From: Thermothielavioides terrestris NRRL 8126
Taxonomy: Eukaryota; Ascomycota; Sordariomycetes; Sordariales; Chaetomiaceae
Length of the DNA stretch: 64,000 nt
NCBI RefSeq assembly: GCF_000226115.1
Contig: NC_016457.1
Coordinates: 6,882,001 to 6,946,000, forward strand
Direction: 5' to 3'
Shown here: piece by piece, positions 21,796 through 33,294 of the stretch
Numbering within the stretch: position 1 is the first letter of the stretch
Layout: every line of letters starts with the position of its first letter
Made by a program: the position numbers and the translations under genes
The notes under the pieces: model-generated
Told to the model about the DNA's origin: nothing
Databases searched by the model: none
What the model saw: the letters and a program-made list of their open reading frames with translations, nothing else

Positions 21796-22683
21796 AATCT
21801 AAACATTCCTTTTGCTGCTTCTATTGGCCGGCTTTTTGCCCGTAAAAGCAAGCGTTTCCTGAACCACTGTCGTGGCCCTCCATTCAATGCTGCTGCATTC
21901 AACTAGCTGACTCACCCACTTCTTCGACATCTCGTCGGATATGCATTCTCACGGGAGTACAGCCTGACGAGCACGACGGCGCAGTTTCGTGCCACAAAGC
22001 GAGCCCTCGCACACCTATCACCCCATGAGCATTCCGTCCTTGACTTGATGTGTTGCGCCTTTCCCCTTCACCTCCGTCTCGGCGGCAACATTAATGCTCA
22101 GAACAGGTGCCATCAAACCAGGGCCGAGCCATACAACAACGCTTCCTGATGCTTGTTGTCCACCCTTCTCTACCTTCCTGACGCTCGTTGTCCATCCTTC
22201 TCTACATGTACATACAAAACACGAACCCCAATCCTGCAAACCCAATCATGATGCCACGGTAAACCAGGTGTAGTCAAGCACCCAACGGCATAGCCACGCT
22301 TCGTGGTCCCTGGAAGCACCACGCTCAATCCCCGTTTGCGGGCAAAAAAGGAGACATGTATCCTACACTGCTAGTCGTACACAGAAATATGCCAACAAAG
22401 TAAGTACCGTACAACATCCTGTAACCCTAAGAAGAGGCTCCGGCCGTCAGGGCCGCATTTCACCCGCTTCGCTGCAACCAGCCCAACGCGCTGGAGTAAC
22501 CTGACCTGATCCAACGAGACCAACGCTCGCATATCCCTGGCTCGCATCCCAGTCCGAGCCGAACCAAACCCAAGTCCAGCTGCAAGAAAGACCCAATCCA
22601 TACATACCCAACAACCAACAACTTTCCAGGGGTGGTCACAACTAACCACAAAACTGTGGTCATAACTAACCACCCTACGATAA
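21796..22683. other. Intergenic, downstream of Not4
   Basis: No coding region recognised. It probably includes the 3' UTR of the long Not4 transcript. Confidence 0.4.
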
Positions 22684-23043
22684 TCAATACTCGGCGCCCA
22701 CCCAGTCCAGGAGCGCACAGACGATCTCAACAGCCAGCACGGCGCCCCTCGCCGCGACGGCGACCACGCTCTCGACGAGTAGCACGGCCATCCAGACAGC
22801 CGCAAACGCGGCCTCGCCCAGGCTGCTTAGCCCGCGCAGCACGCGCGCCAGCGCGACGGCCGAGACCGCGTCCCGCTCCCGCCGTCCCAGCAGTCCTCCT
22901 CCCCCCGCACCTCTTGTTCCTCCTTCTCCTCCTCCTCCTCTTCTTCGTGCCCGCTCAACCGATGCGGATGGCGAGGCCGACGCTGACGCCGATGTGCGCC
23001 GCGGCGGCGGTGCAGGTGCAGGTGTACCCGACGCCCAGGCTAG
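22684..23043 (-). other. In-frame open extension behind the Not4 TGA-CTA stop (possible readthrough)
   Basis: Directly after the Not4 stop (TGA, 23046-23044) the next codon is CTA, and the same frame stays open for 119 codons to a TGA at 22686-22684. The first half is low-complexity (Ala/Ser/Pro, then Arg/Gly-rich). The last 60 residues hold two strongly hydrophobic helices, including AAFAAVWMAVLLVESVVAV, and end WVGAEY. TGA CTA is the established leaky stop context, used in fungi for hidden peroxisomal isoforms. No peroxisomal signal is at this end. The GC-rich sequence makes chance open frames plausible, and a second frame is also open for part of it. Confidence 0.3.
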
Positions 23044-23356
23044 TCAATGCGCGCCCCCTCCTCCTCCTCCACCGCCAGCACCAACACTAACCCCAACCGC
23101 GGCAGTAGCAGTAGCAGCAGCGGCATGGCCGGTGTTGTTGTTGTTGTTGCTTCCCGCCATCAACAAGCGCTTGTTCTTGCGCATCAGCTGCGCGAGGCTC
23201 TTCTCCAGCTTCTCCGTCTCCTTGCGCGCGGCGGCCAGCGCCTGCTCGGCGTCCTCGAGCGACATCAGCGGGACGTTGCCGAACGGGCTGGGCGAGGAGG
23301 TGAGGTTGATCGCTGCGGTGGCGGCCGCGGAGGCCGGGGGAGGCGGGGGCGGCGGG

Positions 23357-23409
<53 letters not shown>

Positions 23410-25847
23410 ATTAGGGTGGTGGTGATGGTGGTGATGGTGGTGGTGGTGGTGATGATGGTGGTGGGGCTTCGCGGAGCCGAAGACTTCTTCCACGGTGGGC
23501 AGCTGGGCGTTGAGATCGCCGAAGTCGTCGTGCCCGGAGGAGGGAATGCTCGGGAGGGAAGAGGCAGCGTTCAGCTGCTGGTGATGATGCTGGTGGGGAG
23601 GCAGGTCGTCGGCGAAGGCGCCCACGGGGCCAGGGTAGCTGAGCTCCGGGGGCGCGGTGCCCGCATCCACAGCGTCGTGCGCGCTGGGTCCGCCGATGCC
23701 GCCGTACAGCCAGGGCGCGACCGAGCTGAGGTTGGCCGGGACAGTGCCACGCGGGTCGGTTGTCCACGAGGACATGGCCTTGGGCAGACTCATGTCCCTA
23801 GCATTGAGGTTCAGCCGGGGCAGGACATACTGGTTGATGTAGTAGATGGCCTCCTCGCGCTGGATCTTGTTGACAGGGTCCGAGGGATAGGCGCCGGGCG
23901 CGGGCGGGAAGTAGCTGGGCGGGCCATTGGGCACGGCGCGGCCCTTGATGAGGCTGAAGCCGCCACCGGCTTCGTGACGCGACGGGACGAAAGCGGCCGG
24001 GCTTGCGGTCGATTCGGCGACACGTTGTTGGAGCTCCAGGAAGCGGTCTTCCTCCTCCGGGCTGAGGTTGCGAATGCAGTCCCCGTTCGGCGTGAGAAGG
24101 ATCCGTGTGCCGTCCATGACCTTCCGCACCGGTTTGCCCGCGAGCAGCGATGCCTGATCGTCCTCGGTGACGATGGACTTGGTCGACGTCATGTTCTTAG
24201 CGGCCTGGTCCCGAAGGCCGGCAGTGTGGGCGTCATTCCGCGATTTGTCGAGTTGCACGTTGACGGGCTTGAAGAGCGCCAGGCTGTCGACCGAGTCGGA
24301 CACCAAGCCGGCTGCTTGCAACTCGCGAAGAACTGAGGCCGGGCTTGGCAGAGTTCGCGGCGTCGACGAATCCGGCTTTTCGCCGGTGTTCTTCACGTCG
24401 CCCTGCCTTCCCTTCTGCACCGACGGCTCGCCAGTCAGTGTGGTAGTCTCGTTGGCGGTCGACCGATAAGCCGACGATTCCTCTTTGACCTCTTTGACCT
24501 CCTTGGCCTCGGCAGCCTCCTTGGCCTCCTTGGCCGACGGCGGATGGATCGCTAGCGGCGTCTCGGGACGGCTCGCAACGGGAGTTGCATTCATGCTGCT
24601 CGGCTTCTCCTTCTCTTTCTTCTGCTTCTTCTTGCGGCCAACGATGGGGCCGATCTCGACAGCCGGCTCGGCCTTGACCGGCTGCGCGGCGATGGTCGCA
24701 GACTCCTTCTTCAGGGCCTCTTTGCGCTGCTTACGCTGCTGGCTCTTGGTGGTCGTGCGGACCGGCGCGGAGCCAACCTTGGTGGGGGGAGGAGAATTTG
24801 TCCGCGAGGCCGAGATGGAGGCTGATATGATAGAGGCGCTGTCCGAGATCAACTCGCTCAGGGGCGTCTCGGGGCGGATGGCTGCAGCCGCTACCGACCT
24901 CACAGCAGGAATCGCCTGGACCGGAGTCGTCGGCGGCTCCGTCGTCTTGGGCGTGGACACTACTCTGAGCGTCTTCGGAGCCGCCCGGGTGAGCGGAGAC
25001 GAGACAGAGACAGGCGTGGGCGCCGGGAGAGCCGGGAAAGCAGACTCGCGATCTGCCGCGCTTTTGTCTGTTGCAGTCGCCGACTGTGACTCAACATTCT
25101 TGCTTTGTGCCGCTTTGGTTGCCGCCGCGATGTTCAGGATGCCAGGGACCGGACGATTCTCCTGCTTCTTCTCGGCAGCCTTCCCCAGAGGTTTAGTCTC
25201 CAGCTTCGGCGCCTTGTTCTTTTCAGGCTCAGACGCGGGCGCCGGTGCAGCTACGGGAGCTGACGCAGGCGCAGACTCTTCCTTCTCCTTGGCCTTCCCC
25301 TTTCCTTTGTCTTTCGCTTTCTCCGCCGGCTTTTCTGCAGCTTTCTTGCTGCTCGACGCAGCAGCTTTGTTTGCCGCTGCCTTGGGCTGAACGGCCGGCG
25401 TGGCTGCTGCCTGAGGCTTGGGCGAGCTGAGGGCTGGGAAGTCTTCGTCTTGCAAAATCTTTTGCGACTTCGCCTTGGCGATGTCCTTCGACAGCCCGCT
25501 CTCGGCGGCAAGCGCTTTCACAGCCTTCTTGGCCTCGGGCACGGACGGCGCGACGGCCTTCTTGATGAGCGGACTCGAAACAGGAGCGGCCGGTTTTACC
25601 GGAACCTTTGGCAGTGCGACTGGAGGCGTTTGGCGCCCAACACTTGTCGCCGGAAGGGACGAGTGTGAGATTGCGGGCGATGGATGCGCGCTCGGGAAGG
25701 AGAAGCCGGGCGGAACCGATGGGGTGCCCGAGCGACCCAGGGACTCGAATGCACTGGAAGGTAGGCGGATGGTTGTGTCGATAGGTTCGTCGGCAACGAG
25801 AGCATCTATGCTCGATCTCACCTCGTCCAGTGATGGGAGGCCGTCAT
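23044..25847 (-). CDS. not4: C-terminal exon of the long Not4 isoform
   Basis: A 934-codon open frame has no in-frame ATG near its start and begins at an acceptor (TTTTCCGTAG, exon from 25847), so it must be a downstream exon. The GTGAGT donor at 26938 inside the Not4 coding region joins it in frame (DAGK then HDDGLPSLDEV), giving 1590 residues in total. That is near the length I recall for Not4 in filamentous ascomycetes (from memory, not checked). The sequence is mostly disordered, rich in Lys/Ala/Pro, with a more conserved-looking block (MTSTKSIVTEDDQ..., GDCIRNLSPEEEDR) and a C-terminal coiled coil (SLEDAEQALAAARKE). A His run, a Gln run and a Pro run lie next to each other at 23340-23470. 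The implied intron is 1091 nt, long for this window. Confidence 0.65.
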
Positions 25848-26579
25848 CTACGGAAAACCAAGATTAGCCTCTCGCTCCGGCAAAACGTAAAGATATGCCA
25901 ACAGGAAAGTAGGAGGACCAGGGGGTCGGGGAAGGAGCGACACAAGCCAGCGCATGCTATGTACAGGAGGGCTTCGGTTACGCCAAGAGGCCATCATCGT
26001 CTTGGGGGAATGTGTAGGGCGGGCGAGAAGTTCATTGACGCGGTGTAAGGATAATATATTCTTGGCCACCAATGCCACCTCAACCCCGACGGCGCATGAA
26101 CCTGGGGCCCAAAGTTAACGTACATGGGGGAACCCGAGGAAGACGATGAGAGCTTGCCTGACGTGACCCAAGCTTAACCCTTGCGACGCGAAGTCCCTAA
26201 ATAGGGACGCAAACGCGAAAACGCGGTATAAGAAGTGTGCGAACGCCCCCCGAGAGAGGCCCCCATCCTTCTCTCGCCCAGAAATGCAAATGACGCCAAT
26301 GCAGGGCATGATTCCCAAATGCGAAACCGGCGCTTGTGTGATGCTCCATGCCTCGGGAGACCTGCCCAAACACCATAACTGTCCCGAGAACTCTCAAACC
26401 CGCTCGATGCCCACCAACGCCGTTGTGATATATAAGGGCGACAGCTGGAAAAGAAAGAAGACGACGTCGCTCCCCGCCCCCTGGTCCCCCAAGAGTGTAG
26501 TGGAAAAAAAGAAAGAAAAAAAAAAAAAGCGAAAAGTTGCCTTCGCCATAGCCGAGGTGCTCCTCCTCGACGGACAGAA
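25848..26579. other. Intron of the long Not4 isoform / 3' UTR of the short one
   Basis: Non-coding stretch between the two Not4 3' ends. On the minus strand it starts with pyrimidine-rich sequence including an 11-T run after the short-form stop. No independent exon with good splice sites was found. Confidence 0.45.
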
Positions 26580-29124
26580 TCACCAGGCCCGATAGCCTGG
26601 GTTGTACATCATGGCCGGATTGCCGTACCCACCTTGCGACTGACCACTGAACAGTCCCTGGGCCAGGCCGGCATTGCCCTGTTGCTGCATGTGCTGCTGG
26701 GACTGCATTCTCGCCTGCAAGATACTCGGGTCCGCAAGATCTACTAAGCCACTCCCCCCAGAGGAGGAAGTGTTAGCGTGTCTGTGCTTCTTCCCCTTCT
26801 TCTTCTGCTTTGAACCCAAGTCTTGGAAGGCTCCAGGCTGAGAACCATAGAGCATTGCCAGGTGGCTCGAGGCAGGAGCTGGAGTGGAGGAGGCGGAGAG
26901 CGGGTACTGATGAGGAAAGGAAGAGAACATGTACTCACGCTTTCCGGCGTCATGAGCCTGGGAGCCAGCCCCCCGACCGCGCAAGATCTGCAGCATCTCG
27001 TTGGTGTCCTTGGACATGCCGCCGAAACCGGCCGAGCCGAATCCGTGCTGTCCAAACACGCCGGGCGTGGTGCCGGTCGACTTGAGGCCCGGCGGCGGTC
27101 CGGGCATGGAAGTGGTGTAGTACTGGCCGGTGGGCTGGTTGGGGAAAGACGAAGGCATCATCGAGGCCTGCTGCGCCATGATGCGGGGGTTCGCCGCCAA
27201 CTTCACAGACGTGGCCGAGGCGGCGTCTCTGCCGTCGTTGGCGAAGCTGAAGCGAGAACCCTGGCGATTGTGACCTTGGCCCTGGAACAAGTTCGCCTGC
27301 GCAGAGAGGTGGTCGACGAAAGCACCTGGCTGGCGCATGTACGTTGGCTGTTGAGGCGTCATCGTGCGGCTCCCGATGGACCCCAGGCTCGCAGCCGTCT
27401 GAGCAAAGCCCGACCCGACCGCCTGGCTGAAGAGCCCATCCGTGCCACCCCGTTGGATAGGCGGCTGGGCAACGCGACGCGGATCGAAGCCGGTGCCGTC
27501 ACGGCCATGATCGCGGTCCTCGGGCTCTCCGCCTAGCGCGAGACTACCGCTGCTCTCCGGTTCGCCTTCCGAGGGCTCGCGAACGCCGCCCGACTGCTGG
27601 TCGCCGACACTGCTGCTCTCCTCGGCCGCCCGTTGAGCGCGCCGCCGCATCCCGCCACGGGTATCAAAGAGCGGTGGATACAGTTTGTTGAACTCGTCGG
27701 GTGGCAAATCGCCTCCAGGCTTGGGCCATGCGAGCGAGCAGCCCTCGAGAGACTTGAGTAGCGATTTGAGAGCGTCCTGGGGGATCTGCTTCGCCTTCTC
27801 GATCACGGTACTGACGGACTTTGACTGGCCCGCGGCCGGGGCAGCACGAGCCGAAGGCCCGGCGGTCGAGGATTCGGGTTGTGTTTCTTCAACGGCGGAT
27901 TCGGCAGTTGCCGGCAGCGAGTTCGAGATAGCCGGACTGGGAGCGGCACCGCTGGTGGCATAGCTGCCCCGCCGGCTGCGGACCTGCGGATTACGCGCCC
28001 AGTTTGCCGAGGCAGGAAGCGCGGGCCCGTCGCCATTGTCGGACCCGTCCTTGCTAGAGCTTCTCGCCATGGGCTGCGCGACGGCAGGGGAAGGGGAGGG
28101 GTGAGCTTGCTGCCTCGAAGCAGAACGAGACGTGCCAGCGTTTGGGATAGGCCTCTGCGAGTTGATGCTATTCATCGAAGACAGATCCTGCCGGCTGTAG
28201 CTGTCCTCCTCATCGCCCAACTCGTGCAAGAACATGCACTGCCGATTCGTGCACTGTTCATGTCGAAGCCAAGCAGAGCAATACTTGGTTGTCCCCAGCT
28301 GAGCTCTGAGCACCCTGTCGCCGTTTTGGGAGCCGTTAACTGCCTGGATGCAGCGCGCGGCGTCTTCCTTTTTCTCGAATGTGACGTAGACGCCGAGCGA
28401 CTGGTTTTGGCCGTCGTTGCCCTTGCGGCTGCTGATGGATATCTTCAGGATGTTGCCGTATTGGCCGAAGAATTCGGGTTTGCGCAGAGTCTTGAGCAGC
28501 TCGTCTTCGCGAACGGTTGGTGTTAATCCAGTCACATAAACCAGATTCTTCTGGACGACCCGAACGCCGACGAGGTTCTTGCGATTCTCCTTCTCGGCCT
28601 CGCGTTTCTGTGCCTCCTTTTGGCGCTGCTCGGCAGCACGCTTCTTTTGGTTTTTCTGGATATTCGCTCGGAACTCGGCAATCCTAGATACCGTCAGCAC
28701 GAGAGAACCAAACACGTGGACGACTTAGCTTACTCCTCCTGCGTCACAACTTTCCACTGAATAGTCTTGTCGTCGTACGGGCGCCGGCATGCCGGGCACA
28801 GACCGTTCATGTTTGTCCGGATGTTGTTGAAGCAGAACTGGCAGATCTGCAGCAGCGGTCAGCGGCGCCGCCGAGGAATGGAGAGGCAACACAAGGTCCA
28901 TGTCCGTACCTGATAGCCACACGGACATGGTCGGAAGTTCCGGTCGGAGAGATCGAACTCCTCGATGCAAAGAGGGCTAGCACGTGCAGTTAGCGGGCCG
29001 ACCTGGTACCAGAAAAGGTGACTCGGCTGGTCGTGGAGAGAGCGGCCACTGGGCAGGCTGGCCGAGGGAACCGTGCATACCAGCAGTCGTCCTCATCGTC
29101 GATGAAGGTGTCTTGTGGCGCCAT
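26580..29124 (-). CDS. not4: CCR4-NOT complex E3 ubiquitin ligase Not4 (N-terminal exons; short isoform)
   Basis: Not4/Mot2 is the RING ubiquitin ligase of the CCR4-NOT complex, acting in mRNA decay and co-translational quality control. Exons on the minus strand: 29124-29081, 28976-28910, 28846-28734 and 28683-26580. The C4C4 RING spans the first three exons (DDCCPLCIEEFD ... CPCGYQICQFC ... GLCPACRRPY). An Arg/Glu/Lys-rich helix, an RRM (KNLVYVTGLTP ... GVYVTFEKKEDA) and a CCCH-like finger (CSAWLRHEQCTNRQCMFLH) follow. The frame then runs through disordered sequence to a stop at 26580, ending NPGYRAW: 775 residues. A GTGAGT donor at 26938 and a CAG acceptor at 26878 would remove 60 nt in frame (755 residues). 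The same donor can instead join the exon at 25847. Confidence 0.9.
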
Positions 29125-29952
29125 GGTTGCGGGTGTTGTCGCGTGCTAGGGTGCAGGACTGAGCAACGTGGTCTCGCAAGGCCAGAGAGGGGCAAGCCAA
29201 ACGGTTGGTCGCGGAATGGATGCCGGACGCTGGGCGCGAAGTTGAGAGGCAGGTAAAAATTACGTATCGCTGATGCCGTGGATGAATGCGACAGTCAAGC
29301 GGGGAGGAAGTAAAGGAAGAAGAAAATATCCCTCTGATGAACGCCTGGTAGGGAGAATTTACAGTGAGGAGCTGGGCATGCTCCGAGATGTTTGGGTGCA
29401 AATCGGCGGCGAGGCGGGTCGAGTGTTGAGAGGAGGAATTGAGGCGACGCAGAGCCTTCGAGAGAACCTGGAAAGGTTCTGGGAGCGAGCTAAGCAGGTT
29501 TTGGTTTAGCGTCAGGTGGCACGTGTCGCGCCGCTTATGGTTGGCCCAAGCCCCAGGGAATGCTTTGAAGATTCAACTCGGGGTTCAGGCTGCATGAGCG
29601 CGCCCAGCGGTGACAGGTGCAAGCATGCACACGATTTGAGAGTGAGGCAGTGGAGGAACAAGACACTGGCACAAATGAGCAGCCAACACGGGCAACTTTT
29701 AGACAAGACATTGCCTATCAAGTACTACTGAAAAAGGGCAAAGTAATCAAGCATGATAAATGTACAACTGCCGAAGCATCCAATACTGAGTCACGTGACA
29801 TACCACGTGGACAACCTCGGTTTCGGGGGCCAAGCTCCAAGCTCAACGTCAATCCGGATCGGAAGTCAAATCGCCCAGCAAGCCGCCGTCCAGGATCGAG
29901 GCCACCGGCTGATTCTCGATCAATTGGCCCAGCAACCCTCTCGATTCCGAGC
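29125..29952. other. Divergent promoter region of not4 and the complex I gene
   Basis: Separates oppositely oriented genes. CACGTG motifs occur at 29520-29525, 29792-29797 and 29804-29809. A short plus-strand frame at 29273-29509 has no recognisable domain. Otherwise no features. Confidence 0.45.
29791..29810. promoter_or_regulatory. Two CACGTG palindromes upstream of the complex I subunit gene
   Basis: TCACGTGA at 29791-29798 and CCACGTGG at 29803-29810, about 150 bp upstream of the ATG at 29953. They may bind bHLH factors; only the sequence is seen. Confidence 0.35.
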
Positions 29953-30884
29953 ATGGCCAGCAAGCTCTGCAGAAACAGGGCCCTGGCCTCCGCGCTGCGG
30001 CCGGCAAAGCCGTCGGTGGCCGCCCGCAGCGACGCCGCCGTGGTGCGGTGTTTCGCGACAACGGCCCGCGCCAGCGTCGCCGTGCCCAAGGACGTCCAGA
30101 ACCCGCGCACCGCGCCCCGCGACCACGTCGGCACCCTCCAGGCACCGCTCGTCAACCCGGCCGACAAGTACCAGTCCAAGGCCGACAACCTGCACAAGTA
30201 CGGCTCGTGGCTCATGGGCTGTCTGCCCAAGTACATCCAGCAGTTCAGCGTCTGGAAGGACGAGTTGACCATCTACATCTGCCCGTCCGGCGTCGTCCCG
30301 GTCCTTTCCTTTCTGAAGTGTAAGGCGTCCTCGGCGAGGGGAGCCATCCGACATGCGACCGCTAATGGTCTCTGCTAGACAACACCGCCGCCGAGTTCAC
30401 TCAATTGAGCGACATCACTGCCGTCGACTTCCCAACCCGCGACCAGCGGTTCGAGATCGTCTACAACCTGCTCAGCGTCCGCCACAATGCGCGGATCCGC
30501 GTCAAGACATACGCCGACGAGGTCTCGCCGGTGCCCAGTGCCACCAGCGTCTATGACGGCGCCAACTGGTACGAGCGCGAGGTGTACGACATGTTCGGCG
30601 TGTTCTTCGTCGGCCACCCCGACCTGCGCCGCATCATGACGGACTACGGCTTCGAAGGCCACCCGCTGCGCAAGGATTTCCCGCTCACGGGCTACACCGA
30701 GATCCGCTACGACGAGGAGAAGAAGCGCATCGTCACGGAGCCGCTCGAGCTCACGCAGGCGTTCCGCAATTTTGAGGGGGGATCGAGCGCGTGGGAGCAG
30801 GTCGGGCCTGGTGTGGACCGGACGCCCGATACGTTCAAGCTTCCGACGCCGAAACCAGAGGAGAAGCCGGAGGAGAAGAAATAG
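29953..30884 (+). CDS. nuo-31: NADH:ubiquinone oxidoreductase 30-kDa subunit (NDUFS3 homologue), mitochondrial
   Basis: Core subunit of the peripheral arm (Q-module) of respiratory complex I. Two exons, 29953-30319 and 30379-30884, with a 59-nt intron that splits a Tyr codon; 290 residues. An Arg/Ala-rich presequence of about 40 residues precedes the conserved body ([19 protein letters not shown]). The 30-kDa signature is present: [31 protein letters not shown] spans about residues 177-207, followed by [15 protein letters not shown]. The C-terminus is Pro/Glu/Lys-rich. Length and motifs agree with the Neurospora 30.4-kDa subunit. The gene is divergent to not4. Confidence 0.95.
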
Positions 30885-31602
30885 AGATCACCAGGGGGCT
30901 ATGTACATACTGTGTCAACAAAATGCTATATCCAGCCAGTTCGGTGCTGATAAGCGAGGGGCAGGGCGATGGGGAGTGAGGCATTGTCTTTGAACCAACC
31001 TTCGATCCAGGCGCAAACTGGACGTCGAATCCAGCATGAACAGCTTTGTCAACCCGCTCAAGTCAGCGCATTCCCGGGAGGGGCCCTCCATTGGCCATTG
31101 CCTGACGCGAGCGGCTCTCGTTTATTTCTCTTGGAGTCCCCTGAGCTTGGAAATTATTTTCAGCGTGAACTGAGTGGTTGGCTGCGGCGAGCAGCTCTTC
31201 ATTTGGCAAGTTCCCTTGCCGGTCGGCCGTTGCACACAACATAGGCTCTGCCTGGATGGAGTCATCCACCTTCAATCCCCGACGTGAGAATGGAAAAAAC
31301 ATGGAAGAAACTAGAGGGCCTACACACCCACACTTGCTGTCCATTTCCAACCTTTTGATTCATCACCCCAATACCATACATATGGACAGCACCATCCACA
31401 GTTCAGATTCCAACACAGCAACCAGGACCCAGTGGATATGAAAGATAAAGCTCCTGGTCCCCGGTTATCCGCTCAACGCTCCCAACAAGCCCCCTGACTC
31501 CACTTACACCCACATACGCAGGTTCCTCGCCCAGTCCCCATCCACATCCACTTGCAGAAAACCCTCATTCCCCCACACCAGGCCAACATCTCGCACAAAA
31601 AT
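30885..31602. other. Intergenic
   Basis: Between the complex I gene and tRNA-Leu. It holds the 3' UTR and a tract of Pol III upstream sequence; no gene recognised. Confidence 0.45.
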
Positions 31603-31725
31603 GGCAAGGTGGCCGAGCGGTCCAAGGCGCCACGTTAAGGTGTTTGCAAACCCTTAATCCCTATTCTCCAAGCCGAGAATTCCGTGGTCTCGAAAGGGGC
31701 GTGAGTTCGAATCTCACCCTTGTCA
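31603..31725 (+). tRNA. tRNA-Leu(AAG) with intron
   Basis: The acceptor stem GGCAAGG/CCTTGTC (one G-T pair) has discriminator A. The D-arm is GGCCGAGCGGTCCAAGGC. The anticodon stem CCACG/CGTGG encloses loop TTAAGG+C, anticodon AAG, split by a 41-nt intron (31641-31681). A long variable arm (TCTCGAAAGGGGC) is typical of leucine tRNAs, and the T-loop is GAGTTCGAATC. TTTT follows immediately at 31726. Confidence 0.92.
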
Positions 31726-32306
31726 TTTTGATGTCCCATCTCTTTTGTCCTCCTCTCTGTGTTACTAGCAGACCGGGGATAACTGATCTTCTTTTGCTCT
31801 GCGGATTCAGCTGTCCGCCGGGATATCGTTCTTCCCCCTTGGGGTGTAACCAAGTGGTGTTGGCTCTGCGGCAGCACGCTCTCTTCCAAGCTGGCTATCA
31901 TTACTTGGCAGTCGGGCTCTTTTGGATGGTAACAAGCACGCTCGTAGTTGCTTGGCTATAGCTTCATCACTCGCTGCTTGCGGTACAGTACATTGGTCCC
32001 CTTTCTGGTGCGCTGGCCCTTAAACCCGAAAAGCATCTTGCAACAGTCTGCAGGCATCTTCTCATCGAACCGACTCTCCGCGAAGACATCAGCAGATGGC
32101 CATGATCGTGCAATGGACAACAGCAACAAGATGTCCAGAACCTAAAAGGAAAGAAAAGATGCCAGCGCTAAATAAACAGTTTTCAAAACCCCTCCTCCCA
32201 CGGTCCGCTCTGCGAGCAGGGTATATACACACACAGCAACATATATCCAGAAAACTCGGTTCTCACGCTCAGCAGACCCTCTCATCACGCCTCCTCGCAA
32301 TACCCT
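31726..32306. other. Intergenic
   Basis: Downstream of tRNA-Leu and 3' of the dioxygenase. No coding signal recognised. Confidence 0.45.
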
Positions 32307-33294
32307 TCAGATCTTGCCCTTGTACCCCTTAGGGGCGAGGTTGATGTTGTACTCGAGCTCGAGGGTGGCCTTGTCGTCGCCCTGGAGGGGCTTGAAGTCG
32401 ACGACGAGGTCGTCCTTGACGGCGAAGACGGTGTCGCTCTTGATCCACGGGTCGTCGCTGGGGTACAGCTGGGTGGTGCAGGCCTGGTAGTCCGGGTGGG
32501 TGACCATGAAGTGGATGTGGGCGGGGCGCATCGGGTGGCGGTCCATGAGGGTGAGCAGCTGGAAGGAGGGCCCGTCGCGCGGCAGCGAGTAGGCGGTCGG
32601 GTGCAGGCAGTAGAGCCAGTAGCGGCCGTTCTCGTCGGCGCGGAACTTGCCGCGCAGGTTGTTGGGCGTCTGGTTCTCCGGGTCCTGGAAGTCGTACTTG
32701 CCGTTGGCCGACGCCTGCCAGATGTCGAACACGGCGCCCGGGATCGGCTTGCCCGTCGTGATGTCGCGGATCACGCCGTGCATCTTGGCCACGCGCCCGT
32801 TCGGCGGCACGCCGTCCTGGAAGATGACGTCGCCGAGCTCGCGGAACGGCGCGTTGGGCGACCAGAAGGGCCCCAGGATGGACGACGATGTCGGGTCAAT
32901 GCCCGTCTCCGAGATGATCTTGTGGGTGATCTCGTCGACAAGGCTGAGATGGGGGGATGATGTCAGCTCAGAACGGACTAGACAGACCACAAAGAATGAA
33001 GCTTAGACGACGAGTCAAGACTTACGACTCGACACCGAGGATATCGCAGATGCGGTGGGTCTCGTTCCGGGTCTTGTTGCTCTTGGTGTAGATCTCGCCC
33101 AGGGCGTTGATGAACTTCACACCCTCCATCCACTCGTCGACGGTCAGCTCGACCTCGCGGGCGAAGTCGTGGATGTGTCGGATCAGGGCACCGAAAACCT
33201 GGCGGTGGCGCGGGGACGTCTTGGGACCCATGGCATTAATCACCTGGCTGGTGAAATTGGGGTCAAATCTGTGGGACGGCTTGTCGGAGGCCAT
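32307..33294 (-). CDS. Intradiol ring-cleavage dioxygenase (catechol or hydroxyquinol 1,2-dioxygenase)
   Basis: Fe(III) enzyme that cleaves catechol-type rings between the two hydroxyls, giving a cis,cis-muconate type product. Two exons on the minus strand, 33294-33026 and 32943-32307, with an 82-nt intron; 301 residues. The N-terminal dimerisation helix bundle (about 1-95) precedes the beta-sandwich catalytic domain. Probable iron ligands are Y173 (NGKYDFQ), Y208 (TAYSLP), H232 and H234 (RPAHIHF). No signal peptide is seen, so it should be cytosolic and unlike the secreted fungal forms. The N-terminal domain argues for catechol/hydroxyquinol rather than protocatechuate dioxygenase. Its divergent neighbour is a 3-carboxymuconate cyclase, so both genes belong to aromatic ring degradation, though nominally of different branches. 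Confidence 0.9.

Noticed and set aside
22632..23090. Plus-strand Pro/Arg-rich frame
   Set aside because: Antisense to the Not4 3' region and without any domain; probably a GC-rich artefact.
29273..29509. 78-codon plus-strand frame upstream of not4
   Set aside because: No recognisable domain, lies across the not4 promoter, and has no supporting context.
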